Of a stretch of 64,000 bases of DNA, positions 1 through 8,919 are shown piece by piece. This stretch comes from Bradyrhizobium genosp. L (GTDB taxonomy: Bacteria > Pseudomonadota > Alphaproteobacteria > Rhizobiales > Xanthobacteraceae): positions 1,116,001-1,180,000 of the forward strand of contig NZ_CP061378.1 in assembly GCF_015624485.1 (NCBI RefSeq), given 5' to 3'. Within the stretch, counting starts at the first letter, position 1; each line of letters opens with the position of its first letter. A model generated the notes under the pieces. It was not told the origin of the DNA. It saw only the letters and a list, made by a program, of their open reading frames with translations, and did no database searches. The position numbers and the translations under genes were made by a program.

Positions 1-38
1 TCGACATCGGTGACGCCGATGGAGACGTGGTCCAGCAA
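1..38 (-). CDS. VOC (glyoxalase-fold) family protein, first codons only
   Basis: Only the first 12 codons are inside the window. Read on the minus strand from a TTG at 38-36 they give M/L-L-D-H-V-S-I-G-V-T-D-V, the usual first beta strand of vicinal-oxygen-chelate proteins, in which the His of LDHV is often a metal ligand. A GGAGG ribosome binding site (complement of 44-48) sits five bases upstream of the TTG and there is no in-frame ATG nearby. The MotA-like gene upstream stops at 54, so the two probably form an operon. Substrate cannot be guessed from this stub. Confidence 0.6.
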   Translation of the reverse strand, partial: MLDHVSIGVTDV

Positions 39-53
39 AGAGGCCTCCGTCGT

Positions 54-1052
54 TCAGCTCTTCTCGGGTTGGCGCGTCAGCCGTTCCAACAGCCGCTTGA
101 TCTCGCGGTTCTGCTCGCCCTGGCCGTCGGCCCATTCGCGGATCATCTGCTGCTCGGTGCGCATATGCGCGACCAGGCCCTGGATCGCCTCGGCGAGATT
201 GGCCATCGCCGCCGTGGTGCCGCGGTTGCCGCCGCCACCTTCCTCGACCGCGGCACGCAGCCGCTCGATCGCGCCCTGCAGATCGGCGCCGCCGACACCG
301 GCCGGAGCGACCTCGCCGGAGATGCCGCGCACGGTGGTGGCGAGCCAGTCCTCGAGATCGGTGTAGAAGCGGTTCTGGGCCTGGCTCGACTGCAAATCGA
401 GGAAGCCGAGGATCAGCGAGCCGGCGAGGCCGAACAGCGAGGACGAGAACGAGATGCCCATGCCGCCGAGCGGGGCGGCCAGGCCCTCCTTCAGCGTGTC
501 GAACAACGCGCCGGCGTCGCCGCCGACCTTCAGGCCGTCGATCACCTTGCCGACCGAGCCGACCGTCTCGATCAGGCCCCAGAAGGTGCCGAGCAGGCCG
601 AGGAACACCAACAGGCCGGTCATGTAGCGCGAAATGTCGCGGGCCTCATCGAGGCGGGTCGCGATCGAATCCAGCAGATGCCGCATGGTCTGCTGGGTGA
701 TCGACATCCGCCCCGAGCGTTCGCCGCCAAGGATGGCCGCCATCGGGGCGAGCAGCCGCGGGCGACGGTCGATCGCAAGCCCGGGATCGGCGATGCGGAA
801 ATTGTTGACCCAGGCGACCTCCGGATAGAGCCGGATCACCTGGCGGAAGGTCAGGATGATGCCGACCAGCAGCACCAGGCCGATCAGGGCATTGAGCCCG
901 GGATTGGCGAAGAAGGCGGTGATGATCTGCTTGTAGAGCACGAAGCCGATCAGGCCGCAGAGCACCAGGAACACCAGCATCCGCACCAGGAAGATCCGGG
1001 GCGAGGAGAGCTTGCTCAGCTCGATCTCCATGTCGGGGCGGGAAGGGGGCAT
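54..1052 (-). CDS. MotA/TolQ/ExbB-like proton-channel membrane protein
   Basis: A 332-residue inner-membrane protein. Four hydrophobic segments are visible at about residues 20-40, 53-73, 144-163 and 199-221; the last two, with the sequence GLLGTFWGLIETVG between 152 and 165, match the paired core helices of MotA/TolQ/ExbB stator proteins. A long soluble C-terminal tail from about 225 is Gln/Arg/Glu rich and likely helical. The start at 1052 is chosen because the frame upstream of it reads as noncoding Cys/Arg/Ser-rich sequence; Met at 1031 is an alternative. No flagellar or Tol genes are adjacent, so the energised partner is unknown, and a partner MotB/OmpA-like protein is not visible here. 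Confidence 0.75.
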   Translation of the reverse strand: MPPSRPDMEIELSKLSSPRIFLVRMLVFLVLCGLIGFVLYKQIITAFFANPGLNALIGLVLLVGIILTFRQVIRLYPEVAWVNNFRIADPGLAIDRRPRLLAPMAAILGGERSGRMSITQQTMRHLLDSIATRLDEARDISRYMTGLLVFLGLLGTFWGLIETVGSVGKVIDGLKVGGDAGALFDTLKEGLAAPLGGMGISFSSSLFGLAGSLILGFLDLQSSQAQNRFYTDLEDWLATTVRGISGEVAPAGVGGADLQGAIERLRAAVEEGGGGNRGTTAAMANLAEAIQGLVAHMRTEQQMIREWADGQGEQNREIKRLLERLTRQPEKS

Positions 1053-1528
1053 TGCCGGATCATCCGTGTGCGAGCGCCGTGTCTCGCAGCAATATGGCAC
1101 AGCGGCCAACGGAGGAAAGTGGGAGGAAAGTGAGGAAAGCCGATTCCTTGGTTCGAAGCACGAACTTTGGGTTGAAACCGGACTGAGGGCACCCGCGTCG
1201 CGCACCGATCGCGATGGCACGCCATCGCAGCAATCATCGCCGGCCGCCGTGAGGCACGCGGTCGCACACGCAAAAGGTCGCGTTCCCGTGCACGCAGACC
1301 TTAACGTCGTCCCACAGCCTGCGATGGAACCCGCTCACAATCCGGTGACTCCACGAAAGGGCCCGCGAAATCAGTACGATAGTTTTGTGTGACAATGAGC
1401 CGCCCGCGAAGTGCGTTGCATCGCAACAAGCAGAATCTATTTTGACCGCAGCAACGCGAGCGATGTCGCCGTGACACCGCCGTTGGGTTGCTCAAACCCT
1501 GTTCAAACCGTTGGGGGCGATAATCTCG
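1053..1528. promoter_or_regulatory. Divergent intergenic region with a 7-bp-arm palindrome
   Basis: A 476-bp gap separates the divergently transcribed MotA-like gene and the RND pump operon, so it should hold both promoters. The one clear symmetrical element is GCGATGG-CACG-CCATCGC at 1211-1228, a possible operator for the pump; no regulator gene is adjacent. No convincing coding frame or RNA gene was seen in the rest. Confidence 0.35.
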
Positions 1529-2731
1529 ATGTCTGGACTTCGTGCGCAATCGGCATGCATTGCTCTGATGCTCGCCGTCACGGCGCCATTGCTTGCTGGC
1601 TGCGATGAGCCCAATTCCGCAACTGCCGCCGTACAAGCACCCGAGCCGGACGTCAGCGTCGTCACCGTGAAGCCGCAGGCGCGCGCGATGGTGCGCGAGC
1701 TGCCGGGCCGCATCGCGCCGACCCGCGTCTCCGAGGTGCGTCCCCGCGTCTCCGGTATCGTCGTCAACCGCATGTTCCACCAGGGCAGCGAGGTGAAGGT
1801 CGGCGATCCCCTGTATCAGATCGATCCGCGCCCGTTCGAGGTCGAGTTGCAGGCGACTGATGCTGCGCTGGCGCGTGCCAAGGCCGAGCTCGAGCAAGCC
1901 TCGCTGCAGGCTCGCCGCGTCGCGACCCTGACCCAGCAGCGCGCCGCGCCGGAGGCCACCAACGAAAAGGCGATCGCCACGCTGAAGCAGGCCGAGGCCG
2001 ACGTGCAGGGCCGCGAGGCCGAGGTCGCGCGTGCAAAACTCAATCTGGATTACGCGACGATCCGTGCGCCGATCGACGGTACCATCGGCGCTGCACTGGT
2101 GAGCGAAGGCGCGCTGGTCGTACAGAACGACGCGTCGAGCCTTGCCACCATCCAGCAGCTCGATCCGATCTATGCCGACTTCCAGCAGTCGGTCACCGAG
2201 ATGAACCAGCTCCGCCGCGCCTTCGACAATGGCGATCTCGAGCGTATCGCGGCCGACGCGCTCAAGGTGCGCCTCGTGCTCGACGACGGCTCGATCTATC
2301 CGCTGCCGGGCAAGCTGTTGTTCTCTGAGGCCAAGGTCGATGCCTATACCGGGCAGGTCACCCTGCGTGGCGAATTCCCGAATCCGAACCGCATCCTGCT
2401 GCCGGGCATGTATGTCCGCGTGCAGATCGAGCAGGGCATCGACTCCGACGCGATCGCCGTTCCCCAGCAGGCGATCCAGCGCAATGGCGGCGGCGGCAGC
2501 GAGGTGTTCGTCGTCAAGCCCGACAACCATGTCGCGGTGCAGCCGGTACGCACCGGCTCGCTGCAGGGCGGCCAGTGGTTCGTCAGCGAAGGCCTGAAGG
2601 CCGGCGACAACGTCGTGGTCGAAGGCTTCCAGAAATTCGCCGCCGGCGACAAGGTGCGGCCGCAGGCCTGGCGCGAGGTCGACGCGGCCGCGGCGCCGGA
2701 CGAGCAGCAAACCGCGCATGCGGTGCGGTGA
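1529..2731 (+). CDS. RND efflux pump periplasmic adaptor lipoprotein (MexA/AcrA family)
   Basis: A 400-residue membrane-fusion protein that would link the RND transporter to an outer-membrane TolC channel. An N-terminal lipoprotein signal ends in LLAGC with Cys25 as the acylated residue. It is followed by the lipoyl/barrel-sandwich half (RPRVSGIV), a helical hairpin rich in Ala/Glu/Lys (about 100-170), the second lipoyl half (YATIRAPIDGTIGA), a beta-barrel and a membrane-proximal domain. ATG at 1529 is preferred over the TTG at 1511 because GGGGGCGA lies about ten bases before it and the signal peptide begins there. The transporter gene follows after 6 bases; no TolC gene is present in the window. 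Confidence 0.93.
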   Translation: MSGLRAQSACIALMLAVTAPLLAGCDEPNSATAAVQAPEPDVSVVTVKPQARAMVRELPGRIAPTRVSEVRPRVSGIVVNRMFHQGSEVKVGDPLYQIDPRPFEVELQATDAALARAKAELEQASLQARRVATLTQQRAAPEATNEKAIATLKQAEADVQGREAEVARAKLNLDYATIRAPIDGTIGAALVSEGALVVQNDASSLATIQQLDPIYADFQQSVTEMNQLRRAFDNGDLERIAADALKVRLVLDDGSIYPLPGKLLFSEAKVDAYTGQVTLRGEFPNPNRILLPGMYVRVQIEQGIDSDAIAVPQQAIQRNGGGGSEVFVVKPDNHVAVQPVRTGSLQGGQWFVSEGLKAGDNVVVEGFQKFAAGDKVRPQAWREVDAAAAPDEQQTAHAVR

Positions 2732-2737
2732 GCCGCC

Positions 2738-5700
2738 ATGCCTGCTTTCTTCATCGACAGGCCGATCTTCGCCTGGGTCGTCGCGCTGTTCATCTGTCTG
2801 ATCGGCGCGATCTCGATCCCGCTGCTCGCGGTGGCGCAGTACCCGATCATCGCGCCGCCCTCGATCTCGATCTCGACCAGTTATCCCGGCGCGTCGCCGG
2901 AAAACCTCTACAACAGCGTGACGCGGCTGATCGAGGAGGAGCTCAACGGCGCCGCCAACATCCTGAACTTCGAATCGACCTCCGACTCGCTCGGCCAGGT
3001 CGAAATCATCGCCAACTTCAAGCCGGGCACCGACACCAGCCAGGCCTCGGTCGAGGTGCAGAACCGCCTCAAGCGCGTCGAGGCGCGGCTGCCGCGCGCC
3101 GTGATCCAGCAAGGCATCCTGGTCGAGGAAGCTTCCTCCGCGGTGCTGCAGATCATCACGCTGAATTCGACCGACGGCAGCCTCGACGAGGTTGGGCTGG
3201 GCGATTTCATGATCCGCAACGTGCTGGGCGAGATCCGCCGCATTCCCGGCGTCGGCCGCGCCACGCTGTATTCGACCGAGCGCTCGCTCCGAATCTGGAT
3301 CGATCCGGCCAAACTGGTCGGCTATGGTCTCTCGGCTGACGACGTCAACAAGGCGATCACGGCGCAGAACGCCCAGGTCGCCTCCGGCAGCATCGGCGCC
3401 GAGCCGAGCACCGACACGCAGAAAATCTCCGCCCAGGTGCTGGTCAAGGGCCAGCTCGCCTCGCCGGACGAATTCGGCGCCATCATCCTGCGCGCCAATG
3501 CCGACGGCTCGACGGTGCGGCTGCGCGACGTTGCGCGGATCGAGATCGGCGGCCTCTCCTATCAGTTCAATACCCGCCTGAACGGCAAGCCGACTGCGGG
3601 CCTCTCGGTGCTGCTGTCGCCGAAGGGCAATGCGCTGGCGACCGCAAGCGCGGTCGAGGACAAGATGAAGGAGCTGTCGCGCTTCTTCCCGGCCAATATC
3701 AGTTACGAGATTCCCTACAACATCACGCCGGTGGTGAAGGCCTCGATCGAGAAGGTGCTGATGACCCTGGTCGAGGCGGTGGTGCTGGTGTTCATCGTGA
3801 TGTTCTTATTTCTGCAGAACATCCGCTACACCATCATCCCGACCATCGTGGTGCCGGTGGCGCTGCTCGGCGCCTGTGCCACGCTGATGATCGCCGGCTT
3901 CTCGATCAACATGCTGACCATGTTCGGCATGGTGCTGGCGGTCGGCATCCTGGTCGACGACGCCATTGTCGTGGTCGAGAACGTCGAGCGCATCATGGCC
4001 GAGGAGGGCCTGCCGCCGAAGGAAGCCACCAAGAAGGCGATGTCGCAGATCACCGGTGCGATCATCGGCATCACGCTGGTGCTGATGGCGGTGTTCGTGC
4101 CGATGGCGTTCTTCCCGGGTTCGGTCGGCATCATCTATCGCCAGTTCTCGGTCACCATGGTGGCGGCGATCGCGTTCTCGGCGCTGCTCGCGCTGTCGCT
4201 GACGCCGGCGCTGTGCGCGACGCTGCTCAAACCCGTGCAGAAGGGCCACGGCCATGCACAACGGGGTGTGTTCGGCTGGTTCAACCGCATGCTCGAATCC
4301 GGCCGCGCGGGCTATGTCAGGACGGTGCAGGGTGGGCTGAAGCGCACGGGACGCCTGATGCTGATCTACGCTGTGCTGTTCGGCGCGGTTGGCTACGGCT
4401 TCGTGCGGCTGCCCGGCGGCTTCCTCCCGGTCGACGACCAGGGCTTCATCACGACCGACGTGCAGACGCCGTCGGAGTCGTCGTATGCGCGCACCGAGGC
4501 GGCGGTCGAGCAGGTCGAGAAATATCTCAGGGATCGTGAAGGCATCGAGAACGTCACGTTCCTCACCGGCTTCAGCTTCCTCGGCCAGGGCATGAACACG
4601 GCGCAGGCCTTCATCTCGCTGAAGGACTGGTCGGAGCGTGGCGAGAAGGATACTGCCGCGGCTATTGTCGCCGATATCAACCGCGAATTGTCGTCGATCC
4701 GCGACGCCAAGATCTCGGCGCTGCAACCGCCACCGATCGACAACCTCGGCAACTCCTCGGGTTTCTCGTTCCGCCTGCAGGACCGCGGCCAGAAGGGCTA
4801 TGCGGCGCTGATTGCGGCGTCCGACCGGCTGATCGCGGAGGCCAATGCCAGCCCGGTGCTGCAGAAGGTCTATGTCGAAGGCCTGCCGCCGGCGCCGCAG
4901 GTCAATCTGATGATCGACCGCGAGAAGGCCGGTGCGTTCGGCCTTACCTTCGAGGACATCAACAACACGATCTCGACCAATCTCGGCTCGAACTACATCA
5001 ACGACTTCCCGAACCGCGGGCGGATGCAACGCGTCATCGTGCAGGCCGACAAGACCAGCCGCATGAACGCCGATGACATCCTCAATTACAATGTCAAGAA
5101 CAGCCGCGGGCAGTTGGTGCCGTTCTCGGCCTTCGCTACCATCGAATGGTCGAAGGGACCGACGCAGATTGCGGGCTTCAACTACTATCCGGCGGTGCGC
5201 ATCTCCGGCGAGGCGCGGCCAGGCTTTACCTCGGGCGATGCGATCGCAGAGATGGAACGGCTCGCCGACAAATTGCCGCGCGGCTTCGGCTATGAATGGA
5301 CCGGGCAATCCTTGCAGGAGAAGCTCTCGGGCTCGCAGGCGCCGTTCCTGCTGGCACTCTCGGTGCTGGTGGTGTTCCTGCTGCTGGCCGCGCTCTATGA
5401 GAGCTGGACCATTCCGCTCGCGGTGCTGCTGACGATTCCGCTCGGCATCTTGGGCGCGGTGGTGGCGGCGACGATGCGCGGCCTGTCCAACGACGTCTAC
5501 TTCACGGTCGGCCTGATCACCATCATCGGCCTTGCGGCAAAGGATGCGATCCTGATCATCGAGTTCGCCAAGGATCTGCGCGCGCAGGGCAAGCCGCTGG
5601 TGGAAGCAACGATCGAGGCGTGCAGTCTACGCTTCCGCCCGATCCTGATGACGGGTTTGGCCTTCGTCTGCGGCGTGCTGCCGATGGCGATCGCGACCGG

Positions 5701-5890
5701 CGCCGGCGGCGCCAGCCAGCAGGCGCTCGGCACATCCGTAATGGGCGGTATGATCGCGGTCGTGATCCTGGCGCTGCTGCTGGTGCCGGTGTTCTTCGTC
5801 AGCGTCCAGCGCGTGCTGGGCGGCGACCGGGAGAAGGTCGCGCGAGCCGAGGCGTATGGGCCGCCGGCGCCGGCAAGGTCCGGTCACTGA
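2738..5890 (+). CDS. RND multidrug efflux transporter, HAE1 family (AcrB/MexB type)
   Basis: A 1050-residue inner-membrane pump, the normal length for the HAE1 family, which exports hydrophobic drugs and detergents using the proton gradient. It starts with the typical MPAFFIDRPIFAWVVALFI helix, has two large periplasmic loops, and carries the proton-relay aspartate pair in TM4 (GILVDDAIVVVENVERI). The second half repeats the fold (LAAKDAILIIEFAKDLR). It begins six bases after the adaptor stop, so the two are one operon. Expression control is not obvious: no TetR or two-component gene is next to it. The C-terminal tail after the last helix is short and ends in Pro/Ala-rich residues. Confidence 0.96.
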   Translation: MPAFFIDRPIFAWVVALFICLIGAISIPLLAVAQYPIIAPPSISISTSYPGASPENLYNSVTRLIEEELNGAANILNFESTSDSLGQVEIIANFKPGTDTSQASVEVQNRLKRVEARLPRAVIQQGILVEEASSAVLQIITLNSTDGSLDEVGLGDFMIRNVLGEIRRIPGVGRATLYSTERSLRIWIDPAKLVGYGLSADDVNKAITAQNAQVASGSIGAEPSTDTQKISAQVLVKGQLASPDEFGAIILRANADGSTVRLRDVARIEIGGLSYQFNTRLNGKPTAGLSVLLSPKGNALATASAVEDKMKELSRFFPANISYEIPYNITPVVKASIEKVLMTLVEAVVLVFIVMFLFLQNIRYTIIPTIVVPVALLGACATLMIAGFSINMLTMFGMVLAVGILVDDAIVVVENVERIMAEEGLPPKEATKKAMSQITGAIIGITLVLMAVFVPMAFFPGSVGIIYRQFSVTMVAAIAFSALLALSLTPALCATLLKPVQKGHGHAQRGVFGWFNRMLESGRAGYVRTVQGGLKRTGRLMLIYAVLFGAVGYGFVRLPGGFLPVDDQGFITTDVQTPSESSYARTEAAVEQVEKYLRDREGIENVTFLTGFSFLGQGMNTAQAFISLKDWSERGEKDTAAAIVADINRELSSIRDAKISALQPPPIDNLGNSSGFSFRLQDRGQKGYAALIAASDRLIAEANASPVLQKVYVEGLPPAPQVNLMIDREKAGAFGLTFEDINNTISTNLGSNYINDFPNRGRMQRVIVQADKTSRMNADDILNYNVKNSRGQLVPFSAFATIEWSKGPTQIAGFNYYPAVRISGEARPGFTSGDAIAEMERLADKLPRGFGYEWTGQSLQEKLSGSQAPFLLALSVLVVFLLLAALYESWTIPLAVLLTIPLGILGAVVAATMRGLSNDVYFTVGLITIIGLAAKDAILIIEFAKDLRAQGKPLVEATIEACSLRFRPILMTGLAFVCGVLPMAIATGAGGASQQALGTSVMGGMIAVVILALLLVPVFFVSVQRVLGGDREKVARAEAYGPPAPARSGH

Positions 5891-5942
5891 TGGCCGAGAT
5901 CGGCGCTGCTCAATCCGAGCTTGGCGCCGCCTGCCGTGTCCA

Positions 5943-6300
5943 TTCAAGGCCCATGAACTATCGGATGGGACGCTGAAATACATCTGCCTGCTCGCCGTGT
6001 TCATGGGTATCGGCTGCCGCCGTACATCGCGCTGAACGAACCCGAGGCCAGCCTGCATCCATCGCTGCTGGCGCCGCTGGCCAGACTGATCGCCAAGGCG
6101 TCGCGCCGCGCCGACATCTGGATCGTCACTCATTCGGAACAACTGATGGAGGCGTTGCGAAGTGCAGCGGGTCGTCGTTGCCCTGGATACCGAGAAGGTG
6201 CCGCCGGCTTCCCCGACCGTGATCATTCCCGGCAGGTGGAACCGAAGGTGCCATCTGCGATTGATGTTTCCAGCCGGAGCCGGTACATCACCCTTCCGTG
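5943..6300 (+). pseudogene. Remnant of a RecF/SMC-like AAA ATPase, frameshifted and 5'-truncated
   Basis: Two frames together encode the C-terminal part of a predicted ATPase. Frame one (5952-6001) gives HELSDGTLKYICLLAV, the ABC-type signature; frame two (from 6002) gives HGYRLPPYIALNEPEASLHP and then IWIVTHSEQL, the Walker B and switch-His segments. The shift falls at 6000-6001, where one base is missing relative to an open frame. The N-terminal ATPase half with Walker A is absent, because the RND gene ends at 5890. The tail after 6150 is not recognisable and stops at 6300. The remnant is interpreted as decayed; a sequencing error could explain the shift but not the missing 5' half. Confidence 0.75.
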
Positions 6301-7281
6301 ATGCCGGGGATACCGATCTTGAGTGGTGCCGATCTACAATCAGACACACTGCCGCTTTCCATTGTGGTGCCGTGCTTCAACGAGGAGCTCGGTCTCGACG
6401 AACTCGCGCGCCGCTGCTGCGCCAGTGCGAGCGCCGTGGTCGGCGAGGACTACGAGCTTGTGCTGGTCGATGACGGCTCGAGCGACGGCACCTGGCCGAC
6501 CATCACCCGCCTGCTCGCGCAGTACCCGCGTATCGTCGCGCTGAAACTGTCGCGCAATTTCGGTCACCAGGTGGCCCTGACCGCGGGCCTGTCCGCCGTC
6601 CGCGGCCAGGCCATCCTCGTCATCGATGCCGACCTGCAGGACCCGCCCGAGCTGCTCGGCGACATGCTGAAAGTGATGAGAGAGAAGGGGGCCGACGTGG
6701 TCTACGGCCAGCGCAAGAGCCGTGCCGGCGACAGCTGGTTCAAGACCACGACCGCGAGCCTGTTCTACCGCATGCTGGAGCGCGCCACCGACATCATGAT
6801 CCCCGTGGATACCGGTGATTTCCGCCTGATGTCGCGCCGGGTGTCGGACCTGATCGCATCGATGCCGGAGCGGGACCGCTTCATCCGCGGCATGGTGGCC
6901 TCGGTCGGCTTCAAGCAGATCGCATTCCCCTATGATCGCCAGGCGCGCTTCGCAGGCACCACCAAATATCCGCTGTCGAAGATGATCCGCTTCGCCAGCG
7001 ACGCCTTCCTCGGCTATTCGATGGTGCTGCTGCGGTTCTCCTCGGTCGCCGCGCTGGCGATGCTGCTCGCGCTCGTCGTCGTCGCCGGCTACTCGCTTTA
7101 TTCCTGGGCTTATCTCGAAGTGGTGCCGGGCTGGACCAGCCTGATGATCACCATCATCATGGTGTCGTTCTTCCAGCTCGTCGCGCTGAGCGTGATCGGC
7201 GAGTATGTCGGCCGCATCTATCTCTCGTCGAAGGAGCGGCCGTTGTTCATCGTCGACGCCGTCGAGCGCGGGCACAAGTGA
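6301..7281 (+). CDS. Family 2 glycosyltransferase with two C-terminal membrane helices (GtrB/DPM1-like)
   Basis: A 326-residue enzyme expected to move a sugar from a nucleotide donor to undecaprenyl or polyprenyl phosphate at the cytoplasmic face of the inner membrane. The GT-A core shows SIVVPCFNEE near the start, VDDGSSDGTW, the DADLQDPPE metal-binding DXD region, and DTGDFRLMSR. Two hydrophobic helices lie near residues 235-260 and 270-295, as in GtrB/ArnC/DPM1-like proteins. ATG 6301 directly follows a GTG at 6298; either may be used. The stop overlaps the ATG of the next gene (TGATG), so the two are translationally coupled: a lipid-linked sugar donor plus a probable membrane transferase. 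Confidence 0.9.
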   Translation: MPGIPILSGADLQSDTLPLSIVVPCFNEELGLDELARRCCASASAVVGEDYELVLVDDGSSDGTWPTITRLLAQYPRIVALKLSRNFGHQVALTAGLSAVRGQAILVIDADLQDPPELLGDMLKVMREKGADVVYGQRKSRAGDSWFKTTTASLFYRMLERATDIMIPVDTGDFRLMSRRVSDLIASMPERDRFIRGMVASVGFKQIAFPYDRQARFAGTTKYPLSKMIRFASDAFLGYSMVLLRFSSVAALAMLLALVVVAGYSLYSWAYLEVVPGWTSLMITIIMVSFFQLVALSVIGEYVGRIYLSSKERPLFIVDAVERGHK

Positions 7282-8900
7282 TGAATCAGACAGCGGTCAC
7301 GGAGACGCACGGCGCAACGCCGGGCATGGGCGAGAGGCCGCGCAGGCGCCGCGGCGAGCTGCTCATCGTGTGGGGGATTGCCTGCGCGATCGCGCTGGCC
7401 CTCACCGGACGCCAGATCTACTCGGCGGCGTGGGGCATGATCGACGACCACGAGGTGTTCAGCTATCTGGCGGGCCGCTCCCGCCTGCCGTTCACCGAGA
7501 TCTGGCACACCCTGATGACCAAGACCGAGGTGGGCACGCTGGCGGGCCGCTACCGGCCGACCTTCTATCTCCTGAAGGTCAGCGAGACCTGGCTGTTCGG
7601 CAACAACGTCCATCTCTGGTATCTGACGGTCAGCGGATGCTTCGCGATCATCCTCGCGTCGATCGGCTCGTTCGCGCGCCGTTTCGTCGGCGTGTGGGCG
7701 GCCGGCATCCTGACCCTCTACGTCGCCATGCTGCCGCTGTGGTCAGGGATCTGGTCCAGGCTCGGGCCGTCCGAGATCTATGGTGCGGCGTGCGTCGGGT
7801 TGATGATCTTCGCCACCGAGATCATCCTGTTCTCCGACAAAGCCTCGCGCCGCAACCTGGGCGGCGTTCTGCTTGCCGTCTCGACGGTGCTTCTGATCGG
7901 CATGAAGGAGACCTTCGTTCCGATCGCCGGCGGCGCGTTCGCGGTTCTGCTGCTCGCGGTCATCGAACGGAAGCTGTCAGTGCTCGCGTCCCTGCTGCTC
8001 GCGCTCGTCATCCTGTTGCCGCTTGCCGGCATCGTGCTGGTCGTGAAGAAACAGGTCGGCGCCAGCGGCACGGACTTCTATGCCCAGTCGATCGGGGTAT
8101 CGAGCGTGCTCTCGTTCGCTCTGCGCGGCTTGCTGTCCGCGATCCTCAGCTCGGGCTGGATCGTGCTGCTGCCGATCGTGATCTTCTCGCGGCTCGAGGC
8201 AACCGGGCAGCGGCCACTGTGGGACTGGCTTCGGCCTGCGCTATTGGCTGTCGGCGCCTGGGCGCTGCTGGTCGTCACTTACGCGCTGCAATGCGCGCTC
8301 TACCGTTCCCATTTCCCGATGAACCTGCGCTACGATTTTCCGGCGATGCTGCTGGTGCCGCTGAGCCTGGTCATCGCGGCGTGCTACGTCGCCTACATGC
8401 TGCGCCGGTTCTACTCGAACCGGTTCGTCGACAATGCCGCGTTGGCCGCGGGCGCCGTTCTGCTGGTCGCGATCGAATCGAACGCGCTCGCCAGGGAGGT
8501 TCAGCTCAGCGCCATGGTCAACGCCAACATTGCCAAGACGCGGGCGTTCTATGGCGCGGTCAGCGGCGCGGCGGAGGCCGCGCGGCGTTCACCCGAAGCC
8601 CCGGTCATTCTCGACGCGCTCGGCGCCGGCGCCTACGAGCCGGTCTATTCGCTCAGGACCTATCTGGTCGGCCTCGGGGTCCAGAACCCGATCTCGATCC
8701 GCTTGCGCCCCGACGCGATCTCCTACGGGCCGCTCTACGACAATCTGCAAGCTGCGCTTGCCGGGATGGAGAAGAACGGCGGCGAGGGCTTTACCCCGCT
8801 CCAGGCCAACCTGGCCCGGCCGCACCAGGGCTGCGTCAGCATCGGCATCAACATGCCCGCCAACGCAGATTGCGCGGGCTTCGTGGTCTCGACGCAGTAG
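7281..8900 (+). CDS. Polytopic membrane protein, probable GT-C fold glycosyltransferase
   Basis: A 539-residue protein with about ten to twelve hydrophobic segments. The first periplasmic loop holds an acidic DDHE motif at residues 55-58 just after TM1, and further on RYRPTFYLL; both features are typical of GT-C (PMT/ArnT/YfhO-like) enzymes that use polyprenyl-linked sugars on the periplasmic side. A soluble C-terminal domain follows after about residue 390. Coupling to the GT2 gene (overlapping stop/start) suggests they act in sequence, one making the lipid-linked sugar and the other transferring it to a cell-envelope acceptor. No specific family name can be assigned by reading alone, and acceptor and sugar are unknown. 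Confidence 0.7.
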   Translation: MNQTAVTETHGATPGMGERPRRRRGELLIVWGIACAIALALTGRQIYSAAWGMIDDHEVFSYLAGRSRLPFTEIWHTLMTKTEVGTLAGRYRPTFYLLKVSETWLFGNNVHLWYLTVSGCFAIILASIGSFARRFVGVWAAGILTLYVAMLPLWSGIWSRLGPSEIYGAACVGLMIFATEIILFSDKASRRNLGGVLLAVSTVLLIGMKETFVPIAGGAFAVLLLAVIERKLSVLASLLLALVILLPLAGIVLVVKKQVGASGTDFYAQSIGVSSVLSFALRGLLSAILSSGWIVLLPIVIFSRLEATGQRPLWDWLRPALLAVGAWALLVVTYALQCALYRSHFPMNLRYDFPAMLLVPLSLVIAACYVAYMLRRFYSNRFVDNAALAAGAVLLVAIESNALAREVQLSAMVNANIAKTRAFYGAVSGAAEAARRSPEAPVILDALGAGAYEPVYSLRTYLVGLGVQNPISIRLRPDAISYGPLYDNLQAALAGMEKNGGEGFTPLQANLARPHQGCVSIGINMPANADCAGFVVSTQ

Positions 8901-8919
8901 CGGCTCTCGCGCCTACTGC
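8894..8919. terminator. Hairpin shared by two convergent stop codons
   Basis: GCAGTAG (8894-8900) and CTACTGC (8913-8919) form a 7-bp stem. Each arm contains the TAG stop codon of one of the two converging genes. It could act as a bidirectional terminator or 3' end stabiliser; there is no T-run, so an intrinsic terminator is not proven. Confidence 0.4.

Noticed and set aside
1301..3112. Long antisense frame (603 codons) opposite the RND adaptor
   Set aside because: Arg/Asp/Leu-rich composition typical of the complement of a GC-rich gene; the plus strand encodes a full-length adaptor and transporter.
3806..5308. Long antisense frame opposite the RND transporter
   Set aside because: Low-complexity His/Arg/Gln composition and no recognisable motif; shadow of the real gene.
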